From Bolinopsis microptera (lineage: Eukaryota; Ctenophora; Tentaculata; Lobata; Bolinopsidae): DNA of 64,000 nt. Numbering within the stretch: position 1 is the first letter of the stretch; each line of letters begins with the position of its first letter. The notes under the pieces are model-generated. The model worked only from the letters and a program-made list of their open reading frames with translations. It ran no database searches and was not told the origin of the DNA. This document shows positions 1 through 11,861 of the stretch, piece by piece. The stretch covers positions 15,145,118 to 15,209,117 of the forward strand of contig NC_087078.1 in NCBI RefSeq assembly GCF_026151205.1, in the 5' to 3' direction. The translations under genes and the position numbers were made by a program.

Positions 1-354
1 AATTAGATGAAAAATAAGAAGATGCAAAGTTACCATGGTAACGGTGTGCAAAAGCGCACGTGCACGTGCAAAGATTTGCGAGCGACATTTTTATCGGTTT
101 CGTTGTTATTACGTTGTGTTTAGTGCGAGCAACATTTTAAAGTTTTAATCGGCTGTATCTTCGGTTGTGTACTAGATAATTTTTGATGCGGTAAAAGCTA
201 ACTACCAAAGAAAACTATTAGCTTCCTCCCTGTGAACACGGGCTTTCTAGTATTATATAATATACAGTATTATAAGTATATAGCTATGAGAACAATAATC
301 AGGCCGTTGTTTTACCCATATCTTTAAAACAGATGCGAAAACTACTAACATTAC
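1..354. other. intron of the ODC-like gene; no exon seen
   Basis: Between the third readable ODC exon and the window edge I find no further coding match on the minus strand. It is presumably an intron, since exon 3 ends with a good GT donor. Confidence 0.5.
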
Positions 355-1309
355 CTTTAACGTCTAGCTTTAGTTTCTTGCAATGCAAAACAAGCTCCTC
401 AAAGTTGCTCCAATCAACACCAAACTTGTTGCCAAAAGATATCTGGAAAAGATATTATGAAATAAATGTTGAAGAAGCCTACATTCTCTCATTACGTAAT
501 TGGTATTTTAAAATAATTAAGATGACAAATTTGTTTACGTTTAAAAGCAATGACTTGAGTACAAAATTAACATACCTCAACTTTACTTGCTGCTAATTTT
601 GAAGGCTTGATTCTTATGATAATGGGAGGAGTCTCTATTTCTGACATATCTGGTGACGAACTTTGAGCATAGGGAAACGTCTGATTTTTTAACTGATGAT
701 AGACCCTTTTGATCTTTTCACATTCTTGTGCACAATCTACTACTGTCAGCATTCTGTGTTTTATCACTTCTGCAATAAATCAACAATCAAAACCTTATGA
801 GATTGGAAAAAAAGGTACTGCACTCGTGAGGGCTATTCATTTTCTGTGGCTATTGCTTATTTAGTATTAGAAGCAATAAAAATGGCTGTGTTAGATCTAA
901 AAATACACCCATATCATCCAGAATATAGCTGATAAAGAAACCAACCTGCCACACAGTGATAATTTTTAAATGGATGAGATACTATGATTTTGTTAGGATT
1001 ACACCCAGTAGAGAGCACACTTTGAATCTCTGGCAGTGATGCACAGTCGTAGCCTAATCCCATCCTGTGAAACAGTCTCTGTGTCACCGGATTATTCTGT
1101 GCTTTTAGAGCATAATACGGTTCTATTGATCCAAACCATTTCTTCCAGTTATCTATTTGATCAATAATGGCTGAGATGTTCGTGACAGAGAATGGTTCAG
1201 TCAGCATTTTGTCATTCTTCTCCTCAGCTATACTTCTCATAAAGTCTTCCATTGTTATGTCGTGAAGAACATGACATCGTTCTTTCGGAAGATCTTCCTG
1301 CCCTTCCAT
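355..1309 (-). CDS. ODC1-like: ornithine decarboxylase-like protein, N-terminal part
   Basis: Group IV pyridoxal-phosphate decarboxylase family, which makes putrescine from ornithine at the head of polyamine synthesis. Three exons can be read on the minus strand: 1309-946 (start ATG), 769-576 and 442-355. All have consensus splice sites and compatible phases (1, 0, 1). The first exon contains PYYALKAQNN, matching PFYAVKCNDS around the PLP-binding lysine of animal ODC, then GLGYDCAS, matching the family GTGFDCAS. Exon 2 ends in PPIIIRIKPS, the strand equivalent to LVLRIATDDS. Exon 3 gives FGNKFGVDWSNFEELVLHCK, matching the ODC segment that starts SVKFGATLRTSRLLLERAKE. The active-site cysteine and substrate loop lie off the left edge, so true ODC cannot be told from antizyme inhibitor or a related decarboxylase. 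Confidence 0.85.
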
Positions 1310-1547
1310 AACACTAGTCTTTCTATTCTGGAATGAATAAAATTTGATACATTTTTTGTGAAACTTTTTTTCGACCCCTACCGCCCACCTTGTAAGTTAT
1401 TTGATGTGTAAACTTAACAATCGTGTAAGGCAACGTTATATACTAGGTAATCGCTGTTCCTTAATCCAACCTGAGAGAGTATAAAGGCTGCAAATTGCAG
1501 TGTTTTTATTGTCTCCAAATTTGCTGCATATGAAAATCGCATTATTT
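1310..1547. other. upstream flank of the ODC-like gene
   Basis: This should hold the 5' UTR and promoter of the minus-strand ODC-like gene. I see no clear TATA box in the right orientation and no other feature. Confidence 0.3.
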
Positions 1548-2343
1548 GCAAAATATTACTGCCTCTGTAATCATTGATTAAATTAATTAGTAAGAACTAA
1601 GAAACTCGTATGTTGAAATTAAATAAACAATAATATTGGGTTTACGGTGGACACAAAATAATTGAACTTGTAATCTATAATTAACAGTCAGATTTATGTT
1701 TATGTACCTAAACATTATTATATGCTAAATTTTACAATATTTATATTTTAATTTTACTAAGTTTAGGAATAACTTCCCATTATCCTACCCAAGCTTAACA
1801 ATGCCGAGATACCGATCCAGATCTTAATCACCTATACACGGGGGGGGGGGGGGGGGGGGGCGGGGGGATCATACAGTCAGTAAACCCATTTTACCTCTAA
1901 TTTCAATTTTGGGAATGGGTTTTGAGGTTTTTTGGGTTTTTTTTAAACTTTTTCTTTTTGTAACTTTTTATCTAATTCGACTACATTGAAAACAAAACCC
2001 CTACTAAATAGTGGGTATAATTTGCCCATTTCCCAATGTTTAATGAGCTGTTTAAAGCAATTTATGGGTGGGTATCTTATTTTATATACCAAGACACTGT
2101 TAGTACCGTGATTTCTCAACAGTTATGGGGGGGGGGGGGGGGGGGGGGGGGGTGGGTGGGTCTTTTGAAAAATTTCAAAATTACACTTAGTCGACGTCAC
2201 TTACAGAACTTAGTACCTGATCCCCCCCCCCCCCCCGCTATACAGCGTATCAGGAAGAAAGGGAACCTCACCATTATCGAGGTACCGTATTTTAACTTGA
2301 GGGAGGGGGGGGGGGGGTTGTTTGGCTGTTGATAACATAATCA
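1548..2343 (+). pseudogene. degenerate duplicate of the PUF60 first-exon region
   Basis: Sequence from TACTGCCTCTGTAATC to GGCTGTTGATAACA matches, at roughly 95 percent, the region just upstream of and including PUF60 exon 1 (19432-19470 joined to 20960-21292). The copy of exon 1 begins MPRYRSRS and then hits a TAA, so it is non-coding. It lacks the LINE that interrupts the PUF60-proximal copy at about 19470-20968, but has a MITE (1839-2237) inserted within the exon copy. Confidence 0.85.
1839..2237. mobile_element. MITE with poly-G/poly-C termini
   Basis: A 399-bp insertion bounded by C(G)n at the left and (C)nG at the right, with ATCA just inside both ends. It is flanked by a 7-bp direct repeat CTATACA (1832-1838 and 2238-2244). 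The paralogous site near 21192 is empty and has one CTATACA, which confirms insertion. A second long G tract lies inside at about 2128-2152. No coding capacity. The superfamily is uncertain; the duplication size is near that of hAT-like elements. Confidence 0.85.
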
Positions 2344-2762
2344 ACATTTTATTTTTCTACCCTCTAACATTATACCAACTCGACAATTTTATCTTAATTT
2401 AAATTCCACTCAATTTCACTCTTGTAGTGATACAATTTAGGAATTGATCGGATGTCCTGCTAAGTAAGTAGTTGCTTTGCTCGATATTACTTACATCACC
2501 CGACACCCACCAAATGCGATATGAGCTTTGATAAATTATCACATTTCTTATGGTACGTCACCAGTTTGTCGGGCACGTGGTCACCGAGTGACGCAGTCAC
2601 GAGGTACAGTCAGTTGATAGATGACCAGAACGTGACCAATATTAGCGAGCGATAAGGACTGGATTTCATGCTTAAGCAAAATTAGTTTTACAATTCACCT
2701 CCTAGAGAACAGCACGGGTCAAGCATGAAGTATAATTTTAAACGTTTTAAATTAGACGAGTA
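2344..2762. other. intergenic sequence
   Basis: No gene seen. Bases about 2485-2530 resemble a short piece of the foldback arm near 4818-4855 (shared ACCCACCAAATGCGATATGA). Confidence 0.3.
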
Positions 2763-2911
2763 CAGGGACAAAAGGAAATCGCGGCATGTACGGAATCGCG
2801 ATTTTTCCCATTATTTGCGACAAATTTTATGTATAGTTTAATATACCACGAAATGTAATTCGCGGTATCGCGATTTTTGGCCAAAATAATCGCGAAATCC
2901 TTTTGTCCCTG
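2763..2911. mobile_element. short MITE with CAGGGACAAAAGG ends
   Basis: A 149-bp unit starting CAGGGACAAAAGGAAATCGC and ending with the inverted form (CCTTTTGTCCCTG). A diverged, partly truncated copy in the opposite orientation lies at 5856-5950. No clear target duplication and no coding capacity. Confidence 0.65.
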
Positions 2912-2976
2912 GACAAGTAGATCGGAAAGGAACTACTTTCATAAATTTTAACAGGAAATGATCACGAACAACAATT

Positions 2977-5768
2977 TAGTACAGACAGATCCGTCTGAAA
3001 AAATCGATCTGCTGACACACGAAGCTTTCAGAGGATTTTTGACGTTTTTGAGTCCCATTAGGTGCCCTTTATGGCTGACCAACTTTTCCAAACTTTTCCA
3101 CGTGTCTTAAGGCCACTTTTTGCCACTTTACCACTTTTTACCACCTTTCTTGTTTGTCGAATATCTTTAGTTGTGAACATCGTAAAAGGTTGCAGATCAA
3201 TCAAGGGTGTTCATATTATCAGGTAGAAAAACTTTTGTTCAAACAATTTTTACGTCAGATAATCAGTTAATTGGATAATTATCAATTAGCTAATTGGCAA
3301 AATTCTAAAAATTTTTATTGGCTCAAAATGATCGGAATAGCTTTAAACACGGAGAAAAGTAGTTTTTAGAAAAACTTTGAAAATTTTTCATTTACATTTT
3401 TTTTCGAGACTTGAAAAAATTTCGAAAATTCAAAATATTTTTTTCCTCCAAAAGTGATCAAATTGCATGAAACGCGGAGAAAAATGCTTTTCAAAAAAAC
3501 TTAGTGAATTTTTCGTTTCAAGAATACCAATATTTGTAGTTAGAGTTCAGTAAATCTCGGCAGATTTTAGTAATCAGGAATTACTAAGTGGAAAGGTCTG
3601 AAACTAAAAAACGTTATCCATACGGTATAAGAGTTTCATAACTTATAACTAAATTACAATACAGCCTTATCGATATTCACAGAAACTGCACCAATGGCAC
3701 AGTCAAGATCGAACCGATAGCCTGCTGTACTATCATTTTATTGATTTCAATGATGAATCAGTGGGGTTAAGATAATCACATTTGTAATAAATAAAACCTC
3801 TCTGTACCGTCAATTGTGCTAATCTAAACCGGCCTACCTGGATTACCAGACCTCTTCTTTTCCTCAACAATCAAACCGAGTTGTTCATATCGCATTTGGT
3901 GGGTGATGTAAGTACATATCGAACTGTATTCAATCACAATACGACACAATACGTGTATATTATATGATGGCCCTTAATGAGGTTTATGAAACGCTTTATA
4001 CCGCGAGAAACGAGAAGTGTACGGTATAGAAACACCCCGGTATAGAGCGTTTCATATACACTTCTCGTTTCTCCCGTGAGAGGCCCGGTATAGAGAAGTT
4101 TTACAGTTTATCACGAAAACTTCTACTTGGCCTCATGGCTCTTTGGCAGCTCAAAGAAGGCAAGAAAATACCAGAAAGCTTAAAATGTCAACTCGCTCTT
4201 TTTAATGCTCTTCGATCTGTCCCCCATTAATCCCGAGCTGATCATAATGGCCTCAAATATTTTGCGGAAAGAACTTGTATTTTTACTTCACAACGTCCGG
4301 ATTTCAAATCAACATCCTCAATAACATTAACAATCCTTCCTGACCAGGATCTGTCCCGTCGTCTCTATATTAGCAATTTCCAAAATATCCTGACTATCGT
4401 GGAACATTTCACTAAATTAATTATTACCGGTTCTTTACTTCCCCTTGCCCGACGCTCGTATCTAAATCTTACCCTTGCCTGTATGTTTCCTTTGTTGATT
4501 TTACTTTTAGCCGACCCTGACATATGGGGGTGATTTGAGGTATCCCGCATAGCAAATGAAGCGGTATGCAGTACAATACAAAACAAGTCACAGTAGATGT
4601 TGGAAGATGTATTTACACTTGCTTCCTGGACCTGGCTGTTCCTTAGTTTCCCTGGTCTTTTCTTGCCTTCTTTGAGCTGTAAATGAGCCATGAGGCCGAT
4701 CAGTAGACATTTTCGTGATAAATTGTAAAACCTCTCTATACCGGGTTTCTCGCGGTATAAAGCGTTTCATATACCTCATTAAGGGCCATCATATAATATA
4801 CACGTATTGTGATTGAATACAGTTCGATATGTACTTACATCACCCACCAAATGCGATATGAACAACTCGGTTTGATTGTTGAGGAAAAGAAGAGGTCTGG
4901 TAATCCAGGTAGGCCGGTTTAGATTAGCACAATTGACGGTACAGAGAGGTTTTATTTATTACAAATGTGATTATCTTAACCCCACTGATTCATCATTGAA
5001 ATCAATAAAATGATAGTACAGCAGGCTATCGGTTCGATCTTGACTGTGCCATTGGTGCAGTTTCTGTGAATATCGATAAGGCTGTATTGTAATTTAGTTA
5101 TAAGTTATGAAACTCTTATACCGTATGGTTAACGTTTTTTAGTTTCAGACCTTTCCACTTAGTAATTCCTGATTACTAAAATCTGCCGAGATTTACTGAA
5201 CTCTAACTACAAATATTGGTGATTTAAGTATTCTTGAAACGAAATTTTTTTTGAAAAGCATTTTTCTCCGCGTTTCATGCAATTTGATCACTTTTGGAGG
5301 AAAAAAATATTTTGAATTTTCGAAATTTTTTCAAGTCTCGAAAAAAAATGTAAATGAAAAATTTTCAAAGTTTTTCTAAAAACTACTTTTCTCCGTGTTT
5401 AAAGCTATTCCGATCATTTTGAGCCAATAAAAATTTTTAGAATTTTGCCAATTAGCTAATTGATAATTATCCAATTAACTGATTATCTGACGTAAAAATT
5501 GTTTGAACAAAAGTTTTTCTACCTGATAATATGAACACCCTTGATTGATCTGCAACCTTTTACGATGTTCACAACTAAAGATATTCGACAAACAAGAAAG
5601 GTGGTAAAAAGTGGTAAAGTGGCAAAAAGTGGCCTTAAGACACGTGGAAAAGTTTGGAAAAGTTGGTCAGCCATAAAGGGCAGCTAATGGGACTCAAAAA
5701 CGTCAAAAATCCTCTGAAAGCTTCGTGTGTCAGCAGATCGATTTTTTCAGACGGATCTGTCTGTACTA
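2977..5768. mobile_element. foldback transposon with about 1.2-kb inverted repeats
   Basis: Left arm 2977 to about 4165 is repeated inverted at about 4660-5768 with few differences. The ends read TAGTACAGACAG and its complement, and the 3-bp direct repeat ATT (2974-2976, 5769-5771) fits a target-site duplication. The left arm near 3980-4110 carries an extra rearranged stretch. The central spacer of about 500 bp has no recognisable coding sequence. It is non-autonomous. The TA-initial ends and 3-bp duplication resemble those of the Academ element at 8791, but family membership is an inference. Confidence 0.85.
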
Positions 5769-5855
5769 ATTTGATAATCTATCCAAGTTTTATTTATCAA
5801 AACTACCTGGTAAAGCGGATTTAAATAAAGCGCTTTTTTTCACTCCTAAGAAAGC

Positions 5856-5950
5856 AAGGACAAAAGAAAATCGCGATTATTTAGGCCAAAAATCGCGGCG
5901 CCGCGACAAGTCAAACTAGGCAAAATCGCGGTGAATTTGCGGCGAAAGAT
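5856..5950. mobile_element. truncated copy of the CAGGGACAAAAGG MITE
   Basis: Matches the reverse complement of the MITE at 2763-2911 through AAGGACAAAAG, ATCGCGATTATTT and GGCCAAAAATCGCG, then diverges. Confidence 0.55.
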
Positions 5951-6004
5951 AATGTATTTGCAGAGCTAAGTTAGATGTCATAAATTCGTTAACTAGCTTG
6001 TTAG

Positions 6005-6188
6005 TATAAATAGATTAGGGAGCGACAGGCTCGTCAGGCAAAACAATAGCATCTATATATTAATAATCTTAAGTGTTAAGATCTAAACAGTGGGAACAGT
6101 GTTAAGATCTAAACAGACTCTTCTTCATGATGTTGTTACACGAATTATGAATTAGGCATGCACTGGTTCATAGGATTAGGGTAATGAT
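6005..6188 (+). repeat. 185-bp repeat, copy A (no transposon insertion)
   Basis: Begins ATAAATAGATTAGGGAGCG and ends ATTAGGGTAATGAT. A second copy is split by two transposons into 8742-8790, 12345-12378 and 16635-16720. Copy A contains a short internal duplication around GTTAAGATCTAAACAG. It is not recognised as a known element. It shows what the second copy looked like before the Academ and Kolobok insertions. Confidence 0.75.
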
Positions 6189-6967
6189 CTTAGTTGTAGT
6201 GAACGGTGGATTTTGACGTATTGAACGCACGTTCCAGTCATTTTGTAGTAAACGTTATTGAACGTTAGTGAACGTCAGTGATTATCAAAAACAAATTTCA
6301 TGAAAATAAACTTTTTGAAATCTCGATTTCCCCAACTGATAATTATTAATGAACATCTATGAACATTTAATTGTCCTCATACTCATAAGTCAATTGTTAG
6401 TTAGCATAATTGTAGACTTAGCGGAGAGATAAAAGACTAACGTAGTAACTCGTACTCCGTTTTATAGATCTAGATATCTTCCACATACCACACTTTATAT
6501 TATCACAAACGACTAGTAACCGAGTACCGAGATTTGGCTGCTGAATCGAAAACAGTCGGATATCAATATATTTTCCTGTTAGCTAGACCAGAACTGAGTG
6601 GCAATCAGGAGAATTAAAACTATACTGAAAGGTTCTGGAATTTCTAACCGCTCAGGGTTGCTAGATGTCTGAAAATTGTTTTATCTGCCATCGAACCCTG
6701 TGATCCTATCATGAGGACCCGGCAATAACCATAGTGCTGAGATACAGGCCTGTGACCTACGGGACACTCCCGTGCAACCTATTTTGGACCTGGAACATTC
6801 GGCCAAACATTCTATCCCGAATTGCTGCTGTAGAGTTCCGAAATTAGTTTTGAGGTATCAGGAATCCTTTTGGCTATTCTAGGATGTAAAAGGTTTGTAA
6901 ATTTATCAAAGTATTCGGTAGATACAGCCTCTAAAAGTTGTGACCTACAGGACAAAAGTGAGACTTT
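6189..6967. other. unassigned sequence before the RNase H LINE
   Basis: No gene recognised. It includes a patch with repeated GAACGTTAGTGAACGTCAGTG-like motifs near 6230-6280. The right half may be untranslatable 5' LINE or host sequence; the exact left end of the LINE cannot be placed. Confidence 0.3.
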
Positions 6968-8741
6968 TTGAAATTACTATTTTTATCGCTGTTTGGTCGG
7001 GGGAAGCATATTCAGGTGAAATGTAACAAAGCGGTACAACATCTTCAGGCATGCAACAGAGCAGTTGGCAAAACGTGGGGTATTACACCTACAGGGACGA
7101 GATGGATATATAACCAAATTATTCTCCCTTCTCTAGGTTACGCTGCATTCGCATGGCAGCATAGAATAGACGAAGCCCAATACCTAAAGACCAAGATGCA
7201 GGCAATTCAGAGACACGCTAGTATCATGATATCAAGAGGACTCAAAAGTACACCACTAGAAAACTTGGAAATCATGGCAGGAATCAAACCCATTGATCTA
7301 AAACTCAAGGAACTGGCCATACTTTCAGCTCGGAGACTCAAAATTAACGGTAATTGGAATTCTAACTACCAGTTTAGCAGAACAGGAAACTGTAAGTCCC
7401 ATGCATACAATCTGGACAAAGCTATGTCAACCATACCAGCGATGAAATGTAAAATTACGGACATTATCGAAACTACCACAGTTTTGGATCGGAAGTTTAA
7501 AACAATAATACAGGAGCGGTCTAAAGCAACACAGCAGGTCGGAATCACCCCAGCAACACGTTGGGCTATTTTCACAGACGGCTCAAAAATAGAACAGTTC
7601 TCAGGTGCAGGTTACTGCGTAATAAGAAACGCAACCGAGGTCCAGAGACAAAGTTTCCACCTAGGCACTAATGCAACGGTATACCAGTGTGAACTGTTTG
7701 CTCTCAACACATCAGCTCACTGGGCAACTATCAATATTTCAGAACCTGGGAGTATAACATTCTTTTCAGATTCACAGGCAGCAATCCTAGCAGTCACACA
7801 CCACACGGTCACATCTAACTTAGTTCTTGATACCATTAACTACCTTAACAAACTAGGACAAACCCACTCAGTCAATGTCAGGTGGGTCCCAGGACATGCA
7901 GGTATTCCAGGAAACGAAAGAGCTGATGAACTAGCCAGAGAAGGATCACTCACAATCGCTCTAGGTCCTGAACCCTTCATCAGCATATCCGAAGGAGCAA
8001 TTAAGACGGCAGTAAAGGAGTATTTACACGGAATTCATCTTCGTAGATACAGGAACACGGCACTGAGCGAGAAAGGGAAAATACCACTACCAATCCTACT
8101 CACCAAATATAAATACAGGAATCTTGGACTTGCAGGAAATCATCAAAGATGGCTAACCTGGCTCTTCACAGGACATAGCCCCCTAGCCTACTTCCAATAC
8201 AAGGCAAACAATTTCACATCCCCCCGTTGTGAACACTGTCCAGAAGAGGAAGAAACCTCGGAACACTTCATGTGTCACTGTATAGGATACATGACCATTA
8301 GGCTAAGAATTTTCGGTAATATATTTCTAACCTGGGAAGACATAGTATCAGCTAGAATTAGTACGGTTATAAAATTTATCGAGGCAACCAATAGACTACT
8401 AAAGGAGGATCTTTTCGAGGATCCCATTAACCACTAACACAAATAGGACATCTTACAGTTTTTCTAGGCACTGACCGTCCCTGGAAGTCCCTGTCTCCCC
8501 ATCGTTAACCCGTAAGGGGTTGCACCAGGGGCGGTGGTAACAGCACTTCAAAACTCTCGGAGTCTGTTGTCGATATCTATGTATAATATATTTATGGTAT
8601 ATAATTTGGGAGTCTCTCTCTCCAGCAGCAGGAGTTGGAGAATGGGGACGCGTTGTGAAAGCCACCGCAAGGAAGGCTTACAGTCGACGCCGACCAATCA
8701 AAAGAAGATCGCTGTTTGGTCCTTGTATCTGCTTTCCAAAT
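6968..8741 (+). mobile_element. 5'-truncated LINE encoding RT C-terminus and RNase H
   Basis: An open frame runs 6968-8437. It lacks the endonuclease and the reverse transcriptase palm. It starts in the RT thumb region (TRWIYNQIILPSLGYAAFAW) and continues into a complete RNase H domain: FTDGS at about residue 200, YQCELFAL about 240, FFSDSQ about 267 and GNERADELA about 319, the D-E-D-D pattern. A cysteine/histidine cluster (CEHCPEEEETSEHFMCHC) follows. This arrangement fits the RNase H-bearing LINE groups (I, R1, Ingi and allied clades). Bases 8438-8741 are the likely 3' UTR, ending at repeat copy B. A small related fragment lies at 18189-18300. The frame is open but the element is dead by truncation. 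Confidence 0.85.
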
Positions 8742-9305
8742 ATAAATAGATTAGGGAGCGACAGGCTCGTCAGGCAAAACAATAGCATCTTAGTTAGGGC
8801 AAGAGTTGATTTTTCTGTGAACAAATTCGTAACAAAGGTTTGTCTACTGGAATGTGTTGTCCATAGTCCCAGGAACCACCAAAAAAAACCGTCCAGCTGA
8901 AACTTTTGGGCAAAAATTTTTATAGTCATTTTTCTCCAGGAACCCATACGCCCCACCCCTAATATTGGTTATTCGGCTCCCGGAGGTCTTGAGATCTCCA
9001 TAGGGGGTGCAAAATGACCGCAATGGCCACATTATGGCAGGCGAATGATAGTTTCAGAACGATTGGGGCTTTATTTTTCGAAATAAATGGAATTTTTCGA
9101 AATTTTTCTCAATTTTATTGAAATTTCGAAAAAAATACACCAAATTATTTTTAACGCTTATTTCAAATCTTACTCGGGAAATAACTTCAATTAACAAATA
9201 TCAAGGTTAACTAACAAACAACAGATTATTGACCAACCCCCAGACAGCTATTCGACGGTACATGCTACTCTGGTTGAATGTCTTAAGTTATCCTACAGTG
9301 AGCCG

Positions 9306-10448
9306 ATGATAATCACATTCGATTTGCCATTGTGGATTAAGGCCACCCGAATAGTACTGGAAACTGGGATGCCTATTGTGGTCAGGGTTGGGGGCTTCCA
9401 CACTCTCACGAGTTTTCTTGGCTGCATAGGCTATATAATGGCAGACTCGGGTTTAGAGGAGCTCATCAAACTCGTGTATCCTGGAGACGTCACGCATATA
9501 TCGGATGGAGGATCTTACTATATAGCGTTGAGAGCCCACTTTCTAATCGACGCCGCTCTTTGTTGTTTCATTATAGAGGAAGAAGTTTACGACGATGAAC
9601 TAGTAGACTTGGAAGGTTACATCAACAAATGTGTGAACGAAAATATAGGTGTTAACTTTAAGACTAAATCTATTCAGGATCTATCAGAGAAAATAACTCT
9701 GCTTCTAAAGAACCTGTTTTCCAACAGTAGAACAGCAGCTCTATGGGTTACTTACTACAACATGATAACACTAGTAAAGGACTTCATAAGAGCAGAGAGG
9801 TTGCACGACTACAATATGCACTTATCAGCAGTAGCTTTGATGCTGCCCTACTTCGCAGCAGCTGGGAGGGGACAGTATGCAAAAGCTTTAAGACTGTATT
9901 TGGAGCAGGATGCTATTTTTAAAGTCAAGTATGGGGCGATTTAAAAGACCTTTAAAGTAACTGGGCTTCACACGGTTTGTTACAACGACCACGAGTGGGC
10001 CGGAGTGTGGACTGACCTCTCCATAGAGCAGAGTCTTATGAGGGCAGCTAAATCTAGTGGTGGATTAACAAGTGGAAGGATGCGTAATCGTGAGTCCGCT
10101 CACAAGTTATGGGTGGCCACCCTGAATCAGATGGCGTTAATAAATCAGTCTTTTGGAGATTCATTAGCTAATTCATCGAATCGAGGAGTACCAACTAAAG
10201 CTGCCATCCACTCAGATCTTACCAAGTCATCAATCAAGAAAAACTGTGATGTATTTGGAAAATTATTAACTTGGTTTAAAGTTACTGTCGACTTTACAGA
10301 ATCCGAAGATAAGACTAAGTTAATATCTTTTTCGACTGGTCTTATATCACAGCCTGGGAACGATGAGGTGAATCCCGAGGAATGTTTGGCCGTTGGGGCT
10401 GTCCTTCAACGTGAGCTAAATGGGTTGACATTCGTCATTCATCGATAA
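9306..10448 (+). pseudogene. Academ transposase, N-terminal and middle region
   Basis: Two open blocks in different frames (9306-9944 and 10005-10448), with continuing homology in the gap. The first includes VRVGGFHTLTSFLGCIGYIM and GLEEL, the second SIEQSLMRAAKSSGGLTSGR and NRESAHKLWVATLNQ. I recall both patterns from uncharacterised invertebrate proteins now assigned to Academ elements. The role of this region in transposition is not established. The broken frame shows decay. Confidence 0.7.
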
Positions 10449-10476
10449 GATAAGTATCAAAGGTAAAGCAAAGAAC

Positions 10477-11861
10477 TTGACACAACTAAGAAAGCAGGTT
10501 AAAGTGAATAATAAAAGCGTTGCAGTCGATCCGTTGAAGTGTTTTAACCGTCTAGTCTTGGTTGCTGATAGAGAGACTTCAATAGAGGAATGCCTAACAT
10601 ACGAGTTAACTGTGGTGCCGATGAGCTTATTTGATCAATATCAGATGATGAGGAAATCTAATAAGGCTGCTCTTGGTATAAACCAATCTACACTTAAATC
10701 TTGCAGCTTCACGATCCCACTAGTCATTGATGGAGGTTGGCTAATTCACCAACTAAGCTCATTTAAAGGGTGGGACAATTATGGTGAGGTAGCAATGGAG
10801 TACTTGAAGCTTATCCCTAAAAATCGGGAAGTTACTGTGATTTTTGATGGATATGAGCCTTCTACTAAAGATCACGAGCACAAGAGGAGAGTAAAAGTGT
10901 TCTGTGCTAATATTGCTGTAAAGAAATCCACCTTTTGTACTGTCACCAAAACAACATTTCTGAGCAACAACAATAACAAAAAAGAACTGATCGACCTTAT
11001 CTCAAGCATTTTTACTGTAAATGGTATTGAAGTGATCAGAGCTTGTAACGATGCTGATACTTTAATTGCAAAGAAAACATTGGAAATGTCATTCCTTGGC
11101 GATGTTGAATTGAAGGCAGAGGATACCGATATAGTTCAAGTCTATTAGTACATCATTTCAACAGTGACCATCACAATGATATTTATCTAACAACGAAGAA
11201 GGGTAAATATTCAATCAAAGAAATATCTAGTCATCTAGATCATAAAGAAAAGGAGATACTTCTTCTAATTCATAGTATTTCAGGTTGTGATAGCGTCAGT
11301 GGACTGTTTGGTTTTAGCAAGGTTAAAGTGCTAAAGAAAGCTCTCACCTTTGATGAGCAAGGTCAGTTGGCAACATTACTTTCGGTGAGAGAATCAAAAG
11401 AAAAGATTATTGAGGCAGGCCTCTGTTTCTTGCAGTACATTTATGGTGACAAGAAAAAGACTCTTTCTGCTTTGAGATTCCTAGCATACAATAGGATGGT
11501 AGCGAAAAAGAGTCTCATTCCGAATAGGCTACCTCCAACAATAGCTTCAGCAACGGAGCACATCCTTAGAGCTTACTTACAGTACCATAACTGAGTCATG
11601 CTTAACGCTGACAGTCTGAATCCCCTTGACTACGGCTGGAAATTGGCTCCTGGTGGCACTTACGAACCAGTTGCACCAGAGTCTATTTTGAACCTTATAT
11701 GTTGTAACTGTTCTGTCGATGTGGAACAGGCCTGTTTGACTTTCAGATGTTCAGGAAGGAAATATGGCTTCAATTGTTTGCCAGCTTGTGGACGATGCCA
11801 TGGTATGAACTGCACAAACATTAGACATGATGAACCTGAAGAACAAGCGAATTTTGATTAA
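10477..11861 (+). pseudogene. Academ XPG/FEN-like nuclease domain and C-terminal cysteine region
   Basis: Blocks 10477-11148, about 11148-11594 and 11598-11861 carry, in order, IPLVIDGGWLIHQL and VIFDGYEPSTKDHEHKRR (the N-terminal nuclease part), ACNDADTLIA (acidic pair of the internal nuclease part), LLLIHSISGCDSVSGLFGFS (helix-hairpin-helix-like turn) and a C-terminal cluster CCNCSVDVEQACLTFRCSGR with later CGRCHGMNC that may bind zinc. Together these match the XPG-type nuclease of Academ. Stops between blocks leave the copy inactive. Confidence 0.75.

Noticed and set aside
333-596. Plus-strand open frame of 87 codons
   Set aside because: It runs antisense across ODC-like exon 3 (355-442), which has splice sites and homology on the minus strand.
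2036-2332. Open frame rich in glycine and proline
   Set aside because: Produced by the poly-G and poly-C tracts of the MITE; no homology.
4365-4779. Minus-strand open frames in the centre of the foldback element
   Set aside because: No family resemblance and composition like the surrounding non-coding DNA.
6005-8790. Copies A and B of the 185-bp repeat as terminal direct repeats of one element
   Set aside because: They lack the TG...CA ends and the internal genes expected, and the intervening LINE is explained as an independent insertion.
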